This document shows, in pieces, positions 16,771-25,034 of a DNA stretch of 64,000 nt. Each line of letters starts with the position of its first letter. The stretch's first letter is position 1. The stretch comes from an uncultured Ruminococcus sp. (GTDB lineage: Bacteria > Bacillota > Clostridia > Oscillospirales > Acutalibacteraceae): NCBI GenBank assembly GCA_902777275.1, contig CACYTI010000010.1, positions 39,072 to 103,071 on the forward strand, given 5' to 3'. The translations under genes were made by a program, and so were the position numbers. The notes beneath the pieces are model-generated. The model had not been told where the DNA came from and made no database searches. It saw only the letters and a list, made by a program, of their open reading frames with translations.

Positions 16771-17445
16771 TTACACTGAGCGTCTGTTCGCTATCCTTCC
16801 GTTTATGTCTGTCAGCATAACGGAAATTATATAGGTGAAGCTGTAGATAAAGCAGCCGAAGTAAATGCTGTAGTTGATCGGGCGGGTGTTGAAGTCAAGA
16901 AACGAGTAGGGAATTTTCTCCTGAGGAATCAAACCTGTCACGATAAGAGTTATCACCACAACCGCGTAAAGGGTTATCATCCACGTGCAGGTCAGCCTCA
17001 TAAGCGGGCTGACAAGCGCGGACGGGGGAGGAGTAAGCAAAAACGAAACCACCGCCAAGGTCGGGATCATCACGTGCATACAAAATGAATCGTAGCTGAG
17101 AAGACTCGGAGAATCGGGCACGAACGGAAAGAGCGACAGCAAAATCACAACGGCTATTATACACTCGGTCACAGCCGAGCAGAGCTTAAAATAATAAATC
17201 TGCCGCGAAAACGGAGCCTTTTGCGACTTGGCGCGCATCAAAGCGGTCACAAGCGAAATCAGAGTAACTATAGCGGTAAAAGCCGTGCCGCTGACGGTCA
17301 TGTAACGGAATTCAAAAAAGTAGTTTTCGTTCGGATTTGACAGCACCGCGTACAAAATCGAGCTTGCGGAAAAGAACAGTATCAAAGCCGAAACCGCGGT
17401 GCCGGTTTTTGCCCGTCCCCGGCGCGGCGCGTGAGTTGGGTTCAT
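16771..17445 (-). CDS. Multi-pass membrane protein, Pr6Pr-like
   Basis: A 224-residue protein with six or seven hydrophobic segments and a short basic N terminus. Its even spacing of segments resembles the Pr6Pr/FAR-17-like membrane family, whose function is unknown in bacteria; the assignment is tentative. The start at 17445 follows AAAGGAG; an earlier in-frame ATG at 17493 precedes that site. It diverges from the GTPase-nuclease gene. Confidence 0.5.
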   Translation of the reverse strand: MNPTHAPRRGRAKTGTAVSALILFFSASSILYAVLSNPNENYFFEFRYMTVSGTAFTAIVTLISLVTALMRAKSQKAPFSRQIYYFKLCSAVTECIIAVVILLSLFPFVPDSPSLLSYDSFCMHVMIPTLAVVSFLLTPPPSALVSPLMRLTCTWMITLYAVVVITLIVTGLIPQEKIPYSFLDFNTRPINYSIYFGCFIYSFTYIISVMLTDINGRIANRRSV

Positions 17446-17578
17446 TGTATTGCGCTCCTTTGGGAATGTAAGTCTTTCATTATTAATTCTCAAAACGCTT
17501 CGGGATTATTCATTATAAGCGGTTTTTCGTTTTGGATATTTACTTGTTTTTATTAAAAATAACTCAGGAGGTGGGCGA

Positions 17579-20152
17579 ATGAAGAAAACAGCCGTCGGCA
17601 TTTTGGCTCATGTCGATTCGGGCAAAACGACGCTCTCCGAGGCTCTGATGTACTGCTCGGGCAACATCGGCAAGCTCGGAAGGGTGGATCACCGCGACTC
17701 CTTTTTAGATACCTTCTCGCTTGAAAGGGAGAGGGGCATTACTATCTTTTCAAAGCAGGCTCTGCTCAGGCTCAGCGAGTCGGAATATTATCTGTTGGAC
17801 ACGCCCGGACACGCCGATTTTTCAGCCGAAACGGAGCGGACATTGCAGGTGCTCGACTACGCTGTTCTTGTTATAAGCGGAACCGACGGCGTTCAGAGCC
17901 ACACCAAAACGCTTTGGAGGCTTTTGCAAAAGTACGGCGTTCCCGTCTTTATATTTATAAACAAAACCGATTTGCCGGGCGTTGAGCCGGCGCGCGTTAT
18001 GAACGAGCTGAGAGGAACTCTGAGCGACTGCTGCGTTGACTTCTCCGACGAGGGCGGCGACGCGTTTTTTGAGAACGTCGCCCTTTGCAGCGACGAGCTG
18101 CTGTCCGCTTATGAGAACGGCGCAATCACCGATCCGGATATCTCAAAAGCTATCGCCGACAGAAAGCTGTTCCCGTGCTTTTTCGGCTCGGCTTTGAAGC
18201 TGAACGGAGTAAAAGAATTTTTGAGCGCGCTCGACCGCCTGACTGTCATGCCGGACTATAAAAGCGAATTCGGCGGAAGGGTCTATAAAATCTCGGAGGA
18301 CGCTCAGGGCAGCAGGCTTTCATTTATAAAAATCACGGGAGGCGTTCTGAGAGTAAGAGATGTTCTTCCGAGCCCGAAAAACACGGGCGGCGAAAAGGTC
18401 AATCAAATCAGGATATATTCGGGAGAAAAATTCACCTCTGTAACCGAAGCCTCCGCAGGCACTGTCTGCGCCGTCACGGGCGTCACCTTTACGCGCTGCG
18501 GAGACGGTCTCGGCGCGGAATCGGGCTCGCTCTCTCCCGTGTTAGAGCCTGTTCTCACCTACAGATTAGAACTGCCCGACGGAGTAAGCGCGCGGACTGC
18601 GCTTGAAAAAATGCGTATTCTTGAAGCTGAGGACCCCATGCTGAACGCATCTTGGGACGAGCGCCACGGCGGCATTCAGCTCAGGCTGATGGGCGAGATA
18701 CAGCTTGAGGTGCTGCGCGGCGTTATTTCGGAGCGGTTCGGCTTTGAGGTCGGCTTCGGCAGGGGCGACATAATCTACAAGGAAACGATCGAAAACACCG
18801 TCGAGGGCGTTGGACATTTTGAGCCGCTGCGCCACTACGCCGAAGTCCATCTGCTGCTGAAGCCCGCAAAGCGCGACAGCGGACTCGTATTCAACACCGC
18901 CTGCAAGGAGAATTTGCCCGAAAAGAACTGGCAGCGGCTTATTCTGACTCACCTGTACGAAAAAACTCATATTGGGGTGCTGACGGGCTCCCCGATAACC
19001 GATATGGAGATCACCCTCGTTTCGGGCAAGGCGCACCCAAAGCACACCGAGGGCGGAGATTTCAGGCAGGCCACCTACCGAGCCGTCAGACACGGCTTGC
19101 GCTGCGCAAAGAGCGTTTTGCTTGAACCCGTTTACGACTTTACTATCGAGCTTCCCGCTGAAAACCTCGGCAAGGCTATGAACGACGTTCAGCGCATGAG
19201 CGGAAGCTTTTCTCAGCCGATTCAGAACGGAGAGGTTTGTTTTCTCAGCGGAACGGCTCCGGTGTCCGAAATGCAGGACTATTCCGCCGAGCTGATAAGA
19301 TATACGCGCGGCGCGGGAAAAATCTCGCTGACACTCGGCGGCTATCAGCCGTGCCACAACTCCGAGGAGGTCATCGAGCGGATAGGCTATGACCCCGACG
19401 CCGATCTGCTGAATCCCTGCGACTCTATATTCTGCTCTCACGGCGCGGGTCACACCGTAAAATGGGACGAGGTTACAAAACATATGCACCTTGCTTCCGC
19501 TCTGCGCAGGCAGGACGAGCCTTCATCAAGCTCCGGGACGGGCTACTTTGCCGCAAGGCGCGGTCAGACGGATATTTTCGCCGCCGACAAGGAGCTGATG
19601 AGAATATTCGAGCAGACCTACGGCCCCGTAAAAAAGAGGGCGAAGCCGCCCGAAAAGCGCGTTTTCAAGGCTCCCGAAAAGTCCGCAGGCAGGAAAGCCT
19701 CAAAAATCCCGAATTACGACGGAACGGAGTACCTGCTTGTGGACGGCTACAACGTTATTTTCGCGTGGGAGCACCTCAGAGAGCTGAGCTTTGACGGGGC
19801 GAGAGAGAAGCTTGTCAATATACTCTGCAACTTTCAGGGCTATAAAAAATGCGAAGTGATTTTGGTTTTTGACGCGTACAAGGTCAAGGGCGGCAAGGGT
19901 GAGATAGAGCGCGTAAACGGCATAAGCGTCGTCTACACAAAGGAAGCCGAGACCGCCGATATGTACATAGAAAAGACCTCGCACAAGCTCGCAAAAAACC
20001 ACAAGGTGAGGGTCGTCACCTCCGACGGGCTTGAACAGCTTATAATTCTCGGCAACGGCGCATTGCGCGTGCCTTCTTCGGCGTTTTTGGAGGAGGTAAG
20101 GCAGGCTGAGGAGGAGATCCGCGCGATAATTAATAATTCGGATAAGGAATAA
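17579..20152 (+). CDS. TetM-like translational GTPase fused to a Rae1/YacP-like NYN nuclease
   Basis: An 857-residue protein in two parts. Residues 1 to about 650 have the layout of ribosomal protection proteins and EF-G: P loop AHVDSGKTT (10-18), switch motif RERGITI, DTPGH (74-78), NKTD, then domains II-V. The domain IV tip is KAHPKHTEGGDFR where TetM has a YSPVSTPADFR-type loop, so tetracycline protection is not supported. A basic linker (about 655-715) leads to an NYN domain (718 to about 840) with the acidic residues D722 (VDGYN), D765 (VFDAY), E791/D794 (EAETADMY) and D816 (TSDG). This part matches YacP/Rae1, an endonuclease known in Bacillus to cut mRNA in the ribosomal A site. EF-G-like proteins bind that same site, so the fusion may deliver a nuclease to stalled or special ribosomes; that is inference. 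The start follows AGGAGG. Confidence 0.85.
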   Translation: MKKTAVGILAHVDSGKTTLSEALMYCSGNIGKLGRVDHRDSFLDTFSLERERGITIFSKQALLRLSESEYYLLDTPGHADFSAETERTLQVLDYAVLVISGTDGVQSHTKTLWRLLQKYGVPVFIFINKTDLPGVEPARVMNELRGTLSDCCVDFSDEGGDAFFENVALCSDELLSAYENGAITDPDISKAIADRKLFPCFFGSALKLNGVKEFLSALDRLTVMPDYKSEFGGRVYKISEDAQGSRLSFIKITGGVLRVRDVLPSPKNTGGEKVNQIRIYSGEKFTSVTEASAGTVCAVTGVTFTRCGDGLGAESGSLSPVLEPVLTYRLELPDGVSARTALEKMRILEAEDPMLNASWDERHGGIQLRLMGEIQLEVLRGVISERFGFEVGFGRGDIIYKETIENTVEGVGHFEPLRHYAEVHLLLKPAKRDSGLVFNTACKENLPEKNWQRLILTHLYEKTHIGVLTGSPITDMEITLVSGKAHPKHTEGGDFRQATYRAVRHGLRCAKSVLLEPVYDFTIELPAENLGKAMNDVQRMSGSFSQPIQNGEVCFLSGTAPVSEMQDYSAELIRYTRGAGKISLTLGGYQPCHNSEEVIERIGYDPDADLLNPCDSIFCSHGAGHTVKWDEVTKHMHLASALRRQDEPSSSSGTGYFAARRGQTDIFAADKELMRIFEQTYGPVKKRAKPPEKRVFKAPEKSAGRKASKIPNYDGTEYLLVDGYNVIFAWEHLRELSFDGAREKLVNILCNFQGYKKCEVILVFDAYKVKGGKGEIERVNGISVVYTKEAETADMYIEKTSHKLAKNHKVRVVTSDGLEQLIILGNGALRVPSSAFLEEVRQAEEEIRAIINNSDKE

Positions 20153-20210
20153 TAAATAACAAATAACAAAATTGAAACCTTATTACCCCGTTTCTTATAG
20201 TGTTAGGGTA

Positions 20211-20239
20211 TTGAACACAAAAGCAGATTGTTGTATAAT
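20211..20239 (+). promoter_or_regulatory. Promoter of the O-antigen-ligase-like gene
   Basis: TTGAAC at 20211-20216 and TATAAT at 20234-20239 are 17 bases apart. Confidence 0.7.
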
Positions 20240-20294
20240 ATAGTATAATCAGGAAAAAGAAAATCAAATTATCTTTTTTTGAATGGGGATAGGT

Positions 20295-21743
20295 ATGACA
20301 AAACTGAAAAAAACGCTGCTCAGCAAGTCCCTTTACAGGCAGTGCTATATCATCTGTCTTTTTGCCTGCAACATCTCATATCTGCATTTTGCGGCGTATG
20401 TCGTGCTTGCGTTTATGGTGATTTGGGGAGCTTTTTTGGCTGTATACCATGAGATCACAAGAAGGACCTCGCTAAAGACCCGCTTTGGCTTTTGGCTAAT
20501 CGCGTTCCTTGTGTCGTCCGTGGTGACAATGCTTATCCATTTGCTGGATAACCTTTTCATCAATTTTGTGTTCATTTTGCACTTAGCCATCTGCTTCTTT
20601 GTGTTTTACTCGGTACACACGGAAAAGCAGCTCAATCCGAAGCGCGAGCTGTTCAATATAAGCCGCGTGCTGATTTATGTCACCACGGTCATGGGTATAG
20701 TCGGCTTGGCGTGTATGGTCATGGGCGTAAACTTTGAGTTCCTGACGGTTAAGTTCATCATCTACGAAAACCGCTTCACGGGCTTATTTACAAATCCGAA
20801 TCAGCTCGGTCTCGCGGCGGTCGTGTCGCTTTTCTGCTGCCATATGATGTTGAAGCGCGACTTCGTGGAGCAGTCGGGCTGCCGCAGAATGAGCCGTATA
20901 TGGATAGGCTGCTGCGCGGCGGTGAACAGCATTTCGCTTTTGCTCTGCGACTCAAACGGCGCGCTGGTGCTTTTGATAGGATACGCGGTTTTCTTTGTGG
21001 TTTACATGATGTTCGGCAAGGAAAGCAAGTTCAGCGTAAAGCAAATAATTGTAAAATCAATTGCCTGCCTGTTGGCGGGATTGGTCATTGTGTCGTCGAT
21101 GTTTTTGCTGAGAACCGTTTGCCAGTTAGGTTTTGCGGAGCTTATCAAAACAAAGCAGTCGATCTCGTCGCAATCCGATAAAACAGATGATGAAGATTTA
21201 CCGGAGGAGATCACGTTTGAGCACGAAAACGCCAACGTGGATTCGGGCAGGTTCGTGCTTTGGCAGCAGGGCACCCGGTTGTTCCTCAATAATTTTGTTT
21301 TTGGAATCGGCAAGGGAAATATCGCGGAATACGGCGACAGAATGTTTGAAAACGGCATAAAGTTTGCCGACCAGTACGGCGACCTTGCCGCATGGCGAAT
21401 CGACTTCCACAACGGCTATCTGTCCATACTTGTCTGTTCGGGAATAGTCGGGTTTGCGTTGTTTATGGTTTTCGCGGTACGGATTTTTTCAAGCACCACA
21501 AGGCACGTCCTTCGCGACGAACGGCTTCATAACAGCGAATTCCCGTGTATGTATTCGTTCCTGTGCGCTTACGCGGTGTATTCTTTTGTTGAAGTGACGC
21601 TCTTGTTCAACATAACGTTTGCGGTGCTGTTGTTCTGGCTGATTTTGGGATATACATCCTGCTACCTCACGAAGAATATCCCCGACCACCCGATAGAGCA
21701 CGTGACGATTTTCGGCAGACAATTCAGAAAAACGCTGTTTTGA
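20295..21743 (+). CDS. O-antigen ligase / Wzy-like membrane protein
   Basis: A 482-residue integral membrane protein with about ten segments. The motif RFTGLFTNPNQLG and, after a large extracytoplasmic loop (about 290-370), HNGYLSILVCSGIVGF are typical of the Wzy_C O-antigen ligase/polymerase family. In Gram-positive bacteria such proteins polymerise or attach surface polysaccharide. No glycosyltransferase or flippase gene is beside it, so its polymer is unknown. ATG at 20295 is chosen because GGGGATAGG lies just ahead; ATG at 20283 has no binding site. Confidence 0.7.
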   Translation: MTKLKKTLLSKSLYRQCYIICLFACNISYLHFAAYVVLAFMVIWGAFLAVYHEITRRTSLKTRFGFWLIAFLVSSVVTMLIHLLDNLFINFVFILHLAICFFVFYSVHTEKQLNPKRELFNISRVLIYVTTVMGIVGLACMVMGVNFEFLTVKFIIYENRFTGLFTNPNQLGLAAVVSLFCCHMMLKRDFVEQSGCRRMSRIWIGCCAAVNSISLLLCDSNGALVLLIGYAVFFVVYMMFGKESKFSVKQIIVKSIACLLAGLVIVSSMFLLRTVCQLGFAELIKTKQSISSQSDKTDDEDLPEEITFEHENANVDSGRFVLWQQGTRLFLNNFVFGIGKGNIAEYGDRMFENGIKFADQYGDLAAWRIDFHNGYLSILVCSGIVGFALFMVFAVRIFSSTTRHVLRDERLHNSEFPCMYSFLCAYAVYSFVEVTLLFNITFAVLLFWLILGYTSCYLTKNIPDHPIEHVTIFGRQFRKTLF

Positions 21744-21763
21744 TTCTGTTTGATTCTTATATA

Positions 21764-21807
21764 AAAAACCCTTTCCTCTGTTTACGGTTTAAGAGGAAGG
21801 GGTTTTT
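21764..21807 (+). terminator. Terminator of the O-antigen-ligase-like gene
   Basis: A-rich left arm ending CCTTTCCTCT (21764-21779) pairs with AGAGGAAGGGGTTTTT (21792-21807), a 16-bp stem with one wobble and a T-run. Confidence 0.8.
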
Positions 21808-21895
21808 CAATTGAGAATTGACAATGGACAGTTTCGGTTATTATTAGGTTTGCGCCCGTATTTATATTGATTAATCTGTTCATTTCATTGTGATT

Positions 21896-21975
21896 GTAGG
21901 GGCGAACCCGTGTGTTCGCCCCCGGCACCGACGTTATTTCCCGTCCGATTGTCGATAAGAAAATGTTTTGTTACG
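21896..21975 (-). repeat. Second copy of the GTAGGGGCG element, shorter
   Basis: Begins GTAGGGGCGAAC at 21896 and carries the shared core inverted at 21925-21951, followed by the AAAATGTTTTG-type stretch also seen near 16592. It runs up to the end of hemW and lacks the inner part of the first copy. Confidence 0.6.
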
Positions 21976-21978
21976 CGC

Positions 21979-23097
21979 TTATTGCCCCACTCGTGCGGAG
22001 ACGATTTCTGCTATTATGGCGTTTGACACCAAAAAGCCCTTCGGCGTCAGGGACGCGCTTTCATCTGTCAGCACGGCTAAGCCCGCTTTTGCAAAGAGTT
22101 TTATTTTTTGCATTGCGGCAGGGGAGAGAGGCTTGCCGAATTTTTGCCGGTACTCCGAAAATATAAGACCCGGTTTGAGCCGCAGGGCAAGCATGATAAA
22201 CTCGTCCTCACCGCCGCCCGCGCCGTCGTCAACGGTTTTTCCCAGATAAAACTGCTTTGTATCGCGCGGATAAAAAAACCGCCGCCCGTGATAAAACGAA
22301 TGCGCCGAGGGTCCTATCCCGATGTATTCGCCGCATTTCCAGTAAAGTGTGTTGTGTCGGCTCTCAAATGACGGCTTGGCAAAGTTTGAGACCTCATATT
22401 GCCGGTACCCGAGCTGTTCAAGCAGCCCGACCGCGTAAAGATAAAGCTCCGCCTGCTCGTCATCGTCGGGAAAAGGGAATGATTCTTTTAAAGAATAAAA
22501 CCTTGTCCCTTCCTCGATTTTTAAAAGATAAGACGAAATGTGGGTGACTCCGAGCTTTGCGCAGAACTCAACAGATTCTTTCAGGCTTGCCTTTGTTTGA
22601 TATGGAATTGCGAGCATAAGGTCGAGCGAAAGGTTATCAAAGCCCGCGTGCCGCGCTCTTTCGACGGTCAGCGCCGCGTCGCCGGCTGTGTGTATCCTGC
22701 CCAGCGCTTTAAGCTCCGTCGGGTTTGAGGACTGCAAGCCGATCGAAAGCCTGTTGAAGCCCGTTTGTTTCAGCTTATCAAAATCGAGCGACCGTCCGCT
22801 TTCGGGGTTCACTTCAAGGGTTATTTCCGCGTTTTCCGAAAGACAAAACTCTCGCTTAATGCTGTTCAGAAGCTCGCAAAGCGGCTCGGTTCCGAGTACG
22901 CTCGGCGTGCCTCCGCCGAAATATACGCTGCTTATTTTTTCATTGGCTGTTTCTCCCCAAAGCTTTATTTTGCTTTGAAGCTCCCGGACATATTGTTCCC
23001 GCTCGGATATATCGGACGCGCCGCTGAAAAAGTCGCAGTAGGCGCATTTTTTTTTGCAGAAAGGAATGTGAATATACAATCCGATTGTTTTGTCCAT
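21979..23097 (-). CDS. hemW: HemW, radical SAM haem chaperone
   Basis: A 372-residue radical SAM protein of the HemN/HemW group. The 4Fe-4S motif is CKKKCAYCDF with C14, C18 and C21 ligating the cluster. GGGTPS follows at about residue 62 and LNRLSIGLQS further on. Like HemW it has the short N terminus of the group rather than that of true oxygen-independent coproporphyrinogen oxidase, so a haem-trafficking role is more likely. It is preceded on its strand by a strong promoter and is the only gene in its unit. Confidence 0.85.
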   Translation of the reverse strand: MDKTIGLYIHIPFCKKKCAYCDFFSGASDISEREQYVRELQSKIKLWGETANEKISSVYFGGGTPSVLGTEPLCELLNSIKREFCLSENAEITLEVNPESGRSLDFDKLKQTGFNRLSIGLQSSNPTELKALGRIHTAGDAALTVERARHAGFDNLSLDLMLAIPYQTKASLKESVEFCAKLGVTHISSYLLKIEEGTRFYSLKESFPFPDDDEQAELYLYAVGLLEQLGYRQYEVSNFAKPSFESRHNTLYWKCGEYIGIGPSAHSFYHGRRFFYPRDTKQFYLGKTVDDGAGGGEDEFIMLALRLKPGLIFSEYRQKFGKPLSPAAMQKIKLFAKAGLAVLTDESASLTPKGFLVSNAIIAEIVSARVGQ

Positions 23098-23210
23098 AGA
23101 ATTCTCCCGATCAAATACTTATTAAAGATTTGAGGCAGAAACATGACGTTTCTGCCCCAAGTTGGAAGGTATATGAAAAGATAGGAATAATCAATTCCGT
23201 TGATACATCT

Positions 23211-23239
23211 ATATTACAATATTTTAACTTTTTTGTCAA
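23211..23239 (-). promoter_or_regulatory. Promoter of hemW
   Basis: On the minus strand TTGACA (complement of 23234-23239) and TAATAT (complement of 23211-23216) are 17 bases apart. The leader to the start codon is about 110 bases with no fold I recognise. Confidence 0.7.
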
Positions 23240-23296
23240 GCTTTTGTATTTAACTTATTAAAATTTTTTAAATTTACAAATTTTATATTTTACTTG

Positions 23297-23326
23297 TTGA
23301 CATTTTAAGCATAAAAATAGTATTAT
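23297..23326 (+). promoter_or_regulatory. Promoter of prfC
   Basis: TTGACA at 23297-23302 and TATTAT at 23321-23326 are 18 bases apart. It diverges from the hemW promoter, 57 bases away. The leader of about 115 bases contains the dyad GCAGCGTGACGCTGC. Confidence 0.65.
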
Positions 23327-23338
23327 TATAAATCGGGA

Positions 23339-23360
23339 GCAGCGTGACGCTGCACCCGGT
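23339..23360 (+). repeat. Dyad repeat GCAGCGTGACGCTGC, copy 1
   Basis: A 15-base dyad at 23339-23353 followed by ACCCGGT. The 22-base unit recurs inverted at 45029-45050, and a variant is at 57881-57895. Here it lies in the prfC leader. Confidence 0.65.
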
Positions 23361-23447
23361 CCCGCCTATGGAAGCGTTCATCTGACAACGCGTTCATCAA
23401 CGGCGGGTAAAAGAAGTTTCCTAAATAATTAAAAAGGAATGGATCAA

Positions 23448-25034
23448 ATGAGTTCATTACAGGAAGAAATTTCAAAGCGCAGAACCTTCGCAATCATCTC
23501 TCACCCCGACGCGGGAAAGACCACGCTGACCGAAAAGCTGCTTCTTTACGGCGGAGCCATAAATCTTGCGGGCTCCGTTAAGGGCAAGCGCACCGCCCGT
23601 CACGCGGTTTCGGACTGGATGGAAATTGAAAAGCAGAGAGGTATTTCCGTTACCTCCTCGGTGCTTCAATTCAAGTACGGAGGCTGCTGCATCAATATTC
23701 TCGACACGCCCGGACATGAGGACTTTTCCGAGGACACCTACCGCACGCTCATGGCGGCGGACTCCGCGGTCATGGTCATCGACGGCTCAAAGGGCGTTGA
23801 AAAGCAGACTATCAAGCTGTTTAAGGTCTGTGTAATGCGTCACATTCCCATCATCACTTTTATAAATAAAATGGACCGCGACGCGCTGAACCCGTTTGAC
23901 CTGCTTGAAAATATAGAAAACATTCTCGGGATACACACCTGCCCCGTCAACTGGCCGATCGGTTCGGGCAAGGAGTTTAAGGGCGTTTTTGACCGCAACA
24001 CCGAGAAAATCCTCGCCTTTACCGCCAACAACGGTCAGAAGGAGGTTGAGAAGCGCGAGTACGCGCTCGATGACCCCGCGCTCGACGATGTTTTGGGGCA
24101 GTATCTCAAAGCCGATTTTATGGACGAAATAGAGCTGCTTGACGGCGCGGGAGATGAATTTGACCTTGACGAGGTAAGAGCCGGAAGGCTCACCCCGGTG
24201 TTCTTCGGATCCGCACTGACGAATTTCGGTGTTGAACCGTTTTTGGAGCAGTTTTTGAAGATAACCACCTCTCCGCTTGCGCGCGAAACAGTGAGCGAGG
24301 AGGTTGACCCGATGTCCGAGGACTTCTCGGCGTTTGTGTTCAAGATTCAGGCGAACATGAACAAGGCTCACCGCGACCGCGTAGCATTCATGCGCATTTG
24401 CAGCGGAAGGTTTGAAAAGAACATGGAGGTGTTCCACGTTCAGGGCAACAAAAAAATGCGCCTTTCGCAGCCTCAGCAAATCATGGCTCAGGAGCGAGAG
24501 ATAGTCGATGAAGCCTACGCAGGCGATATAATCGGCGTGTTCGACCCGGGCATTTTCTCGATAGGCGACACGATCTGCTCGGCTAACCACAAGGTGCGCT
24601 TCAAGGGGATACCCACCTTCGCGCCCGAGCATTTTGCGCGTGTTCGCCAGAAGGACACCATGAAGCGCAAGCAGTTTATAAAGGGGACCTCTCAGATAGC
24701 TCAGGAGGGCGCGATCCAGATTTTTCAGGAGCTTGACGCGGGCATGGAAGAGGTCATAGTCGGAGTTGTCGGCGTGCTTCAATTCGACGTTCTTAAATAC
24801 CGCCTTGAAAACGAATACAACGTCGATATCATAATGGAAAACCTGCCCTATGAATATATCCGCTGGATCGTCAACGATGATATCGACGTAAAAGCGCTCG
24901 ATTTGGCGTCCGACACAAAGAGGATCCAAGATTTGAAGGGCAACAAGCTGCTTCTGTTCACGAGCCTTTGGAGCATCGACTGGGCGCTCGACCACAACAA
25001 GGGGCTTGAGCTGCGCGAGTTCGGTACGAACTGA
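23448..25034 (+). CDS. prfC: Peptide chain release factor 3
   Basis: A 528-residue GTPase that recycles release factors 1 and 2 from the ribosome after termination. The P loop is SHPDAGKTT, switch I region RGISVTSS, then DTPGHEDF and NKMD, followed by RF3-type domains II and III. The second ATG (23448) is preferred: AGGA lies 9 bases ahead, whereas the first ATG at 23439 is directly on that site. The stop shares a base with the start of the next gene (TGATG). Confidence 0.93.
   Translation: MSSLQEEISKRRTFAIISHPDAGKTTLTEKLLLYGGAINLAGSVKGKRTARHAVSDWMEIEKQRGISVTSSVLQFKYGGCCINILDTPGHEDFSEDTYRTLMAADSAVMVIDGSKGVEKQTIKLFKVCVMRHIPIITFINKMDRDALNPFDLLENIENILGIHTCPVNWPIGSGKEFKGVFDRNTEKILAFTANNGQKEVEKREYALDDPALDDVLGQYLKADFMDEIELLDGAGDEFDLDEVRAGRLTPVFFGSALTNFGVEPFLEQFLKITTSPLARETVSEEVDPMSEDFSAFVFKIQANMNKAHRDRVAFMRICSGRFEKNMEVFHVQGNKKMRLSQPQQIMAQEREIVDEAYAGDIIGVFDPGIFSIGDTICSANHKVRFKGIPTFAPEHFARVRQKDTMKRKQFIKGTSQIAQEGAIQIFQELDAGMEEVIVGVVGVLQFDVLKYRLENEYNVDIIMENLPYEYIRWIVNDDIDVKALDLASDTKRIQDLKGNKLLLFTSLWSIDWALDHNKGLELREFGTN

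Noticed and set aside
17579-20152. Tetracycline resistance gene (tetM/tetO/tetW type)
   Set aside because: The GTPase part is related, but the domain IV tip sequence differs from the drug-displacing loop of Tet proteins and the NYN fusion is not found in them. Resistance is not supported by the sequence.
23787-24995. Open frame of 402 codons on the minus strand
   Set aside because: It is antisense to prfC and arises from codon bias; it has no start signal or recognisable motif.
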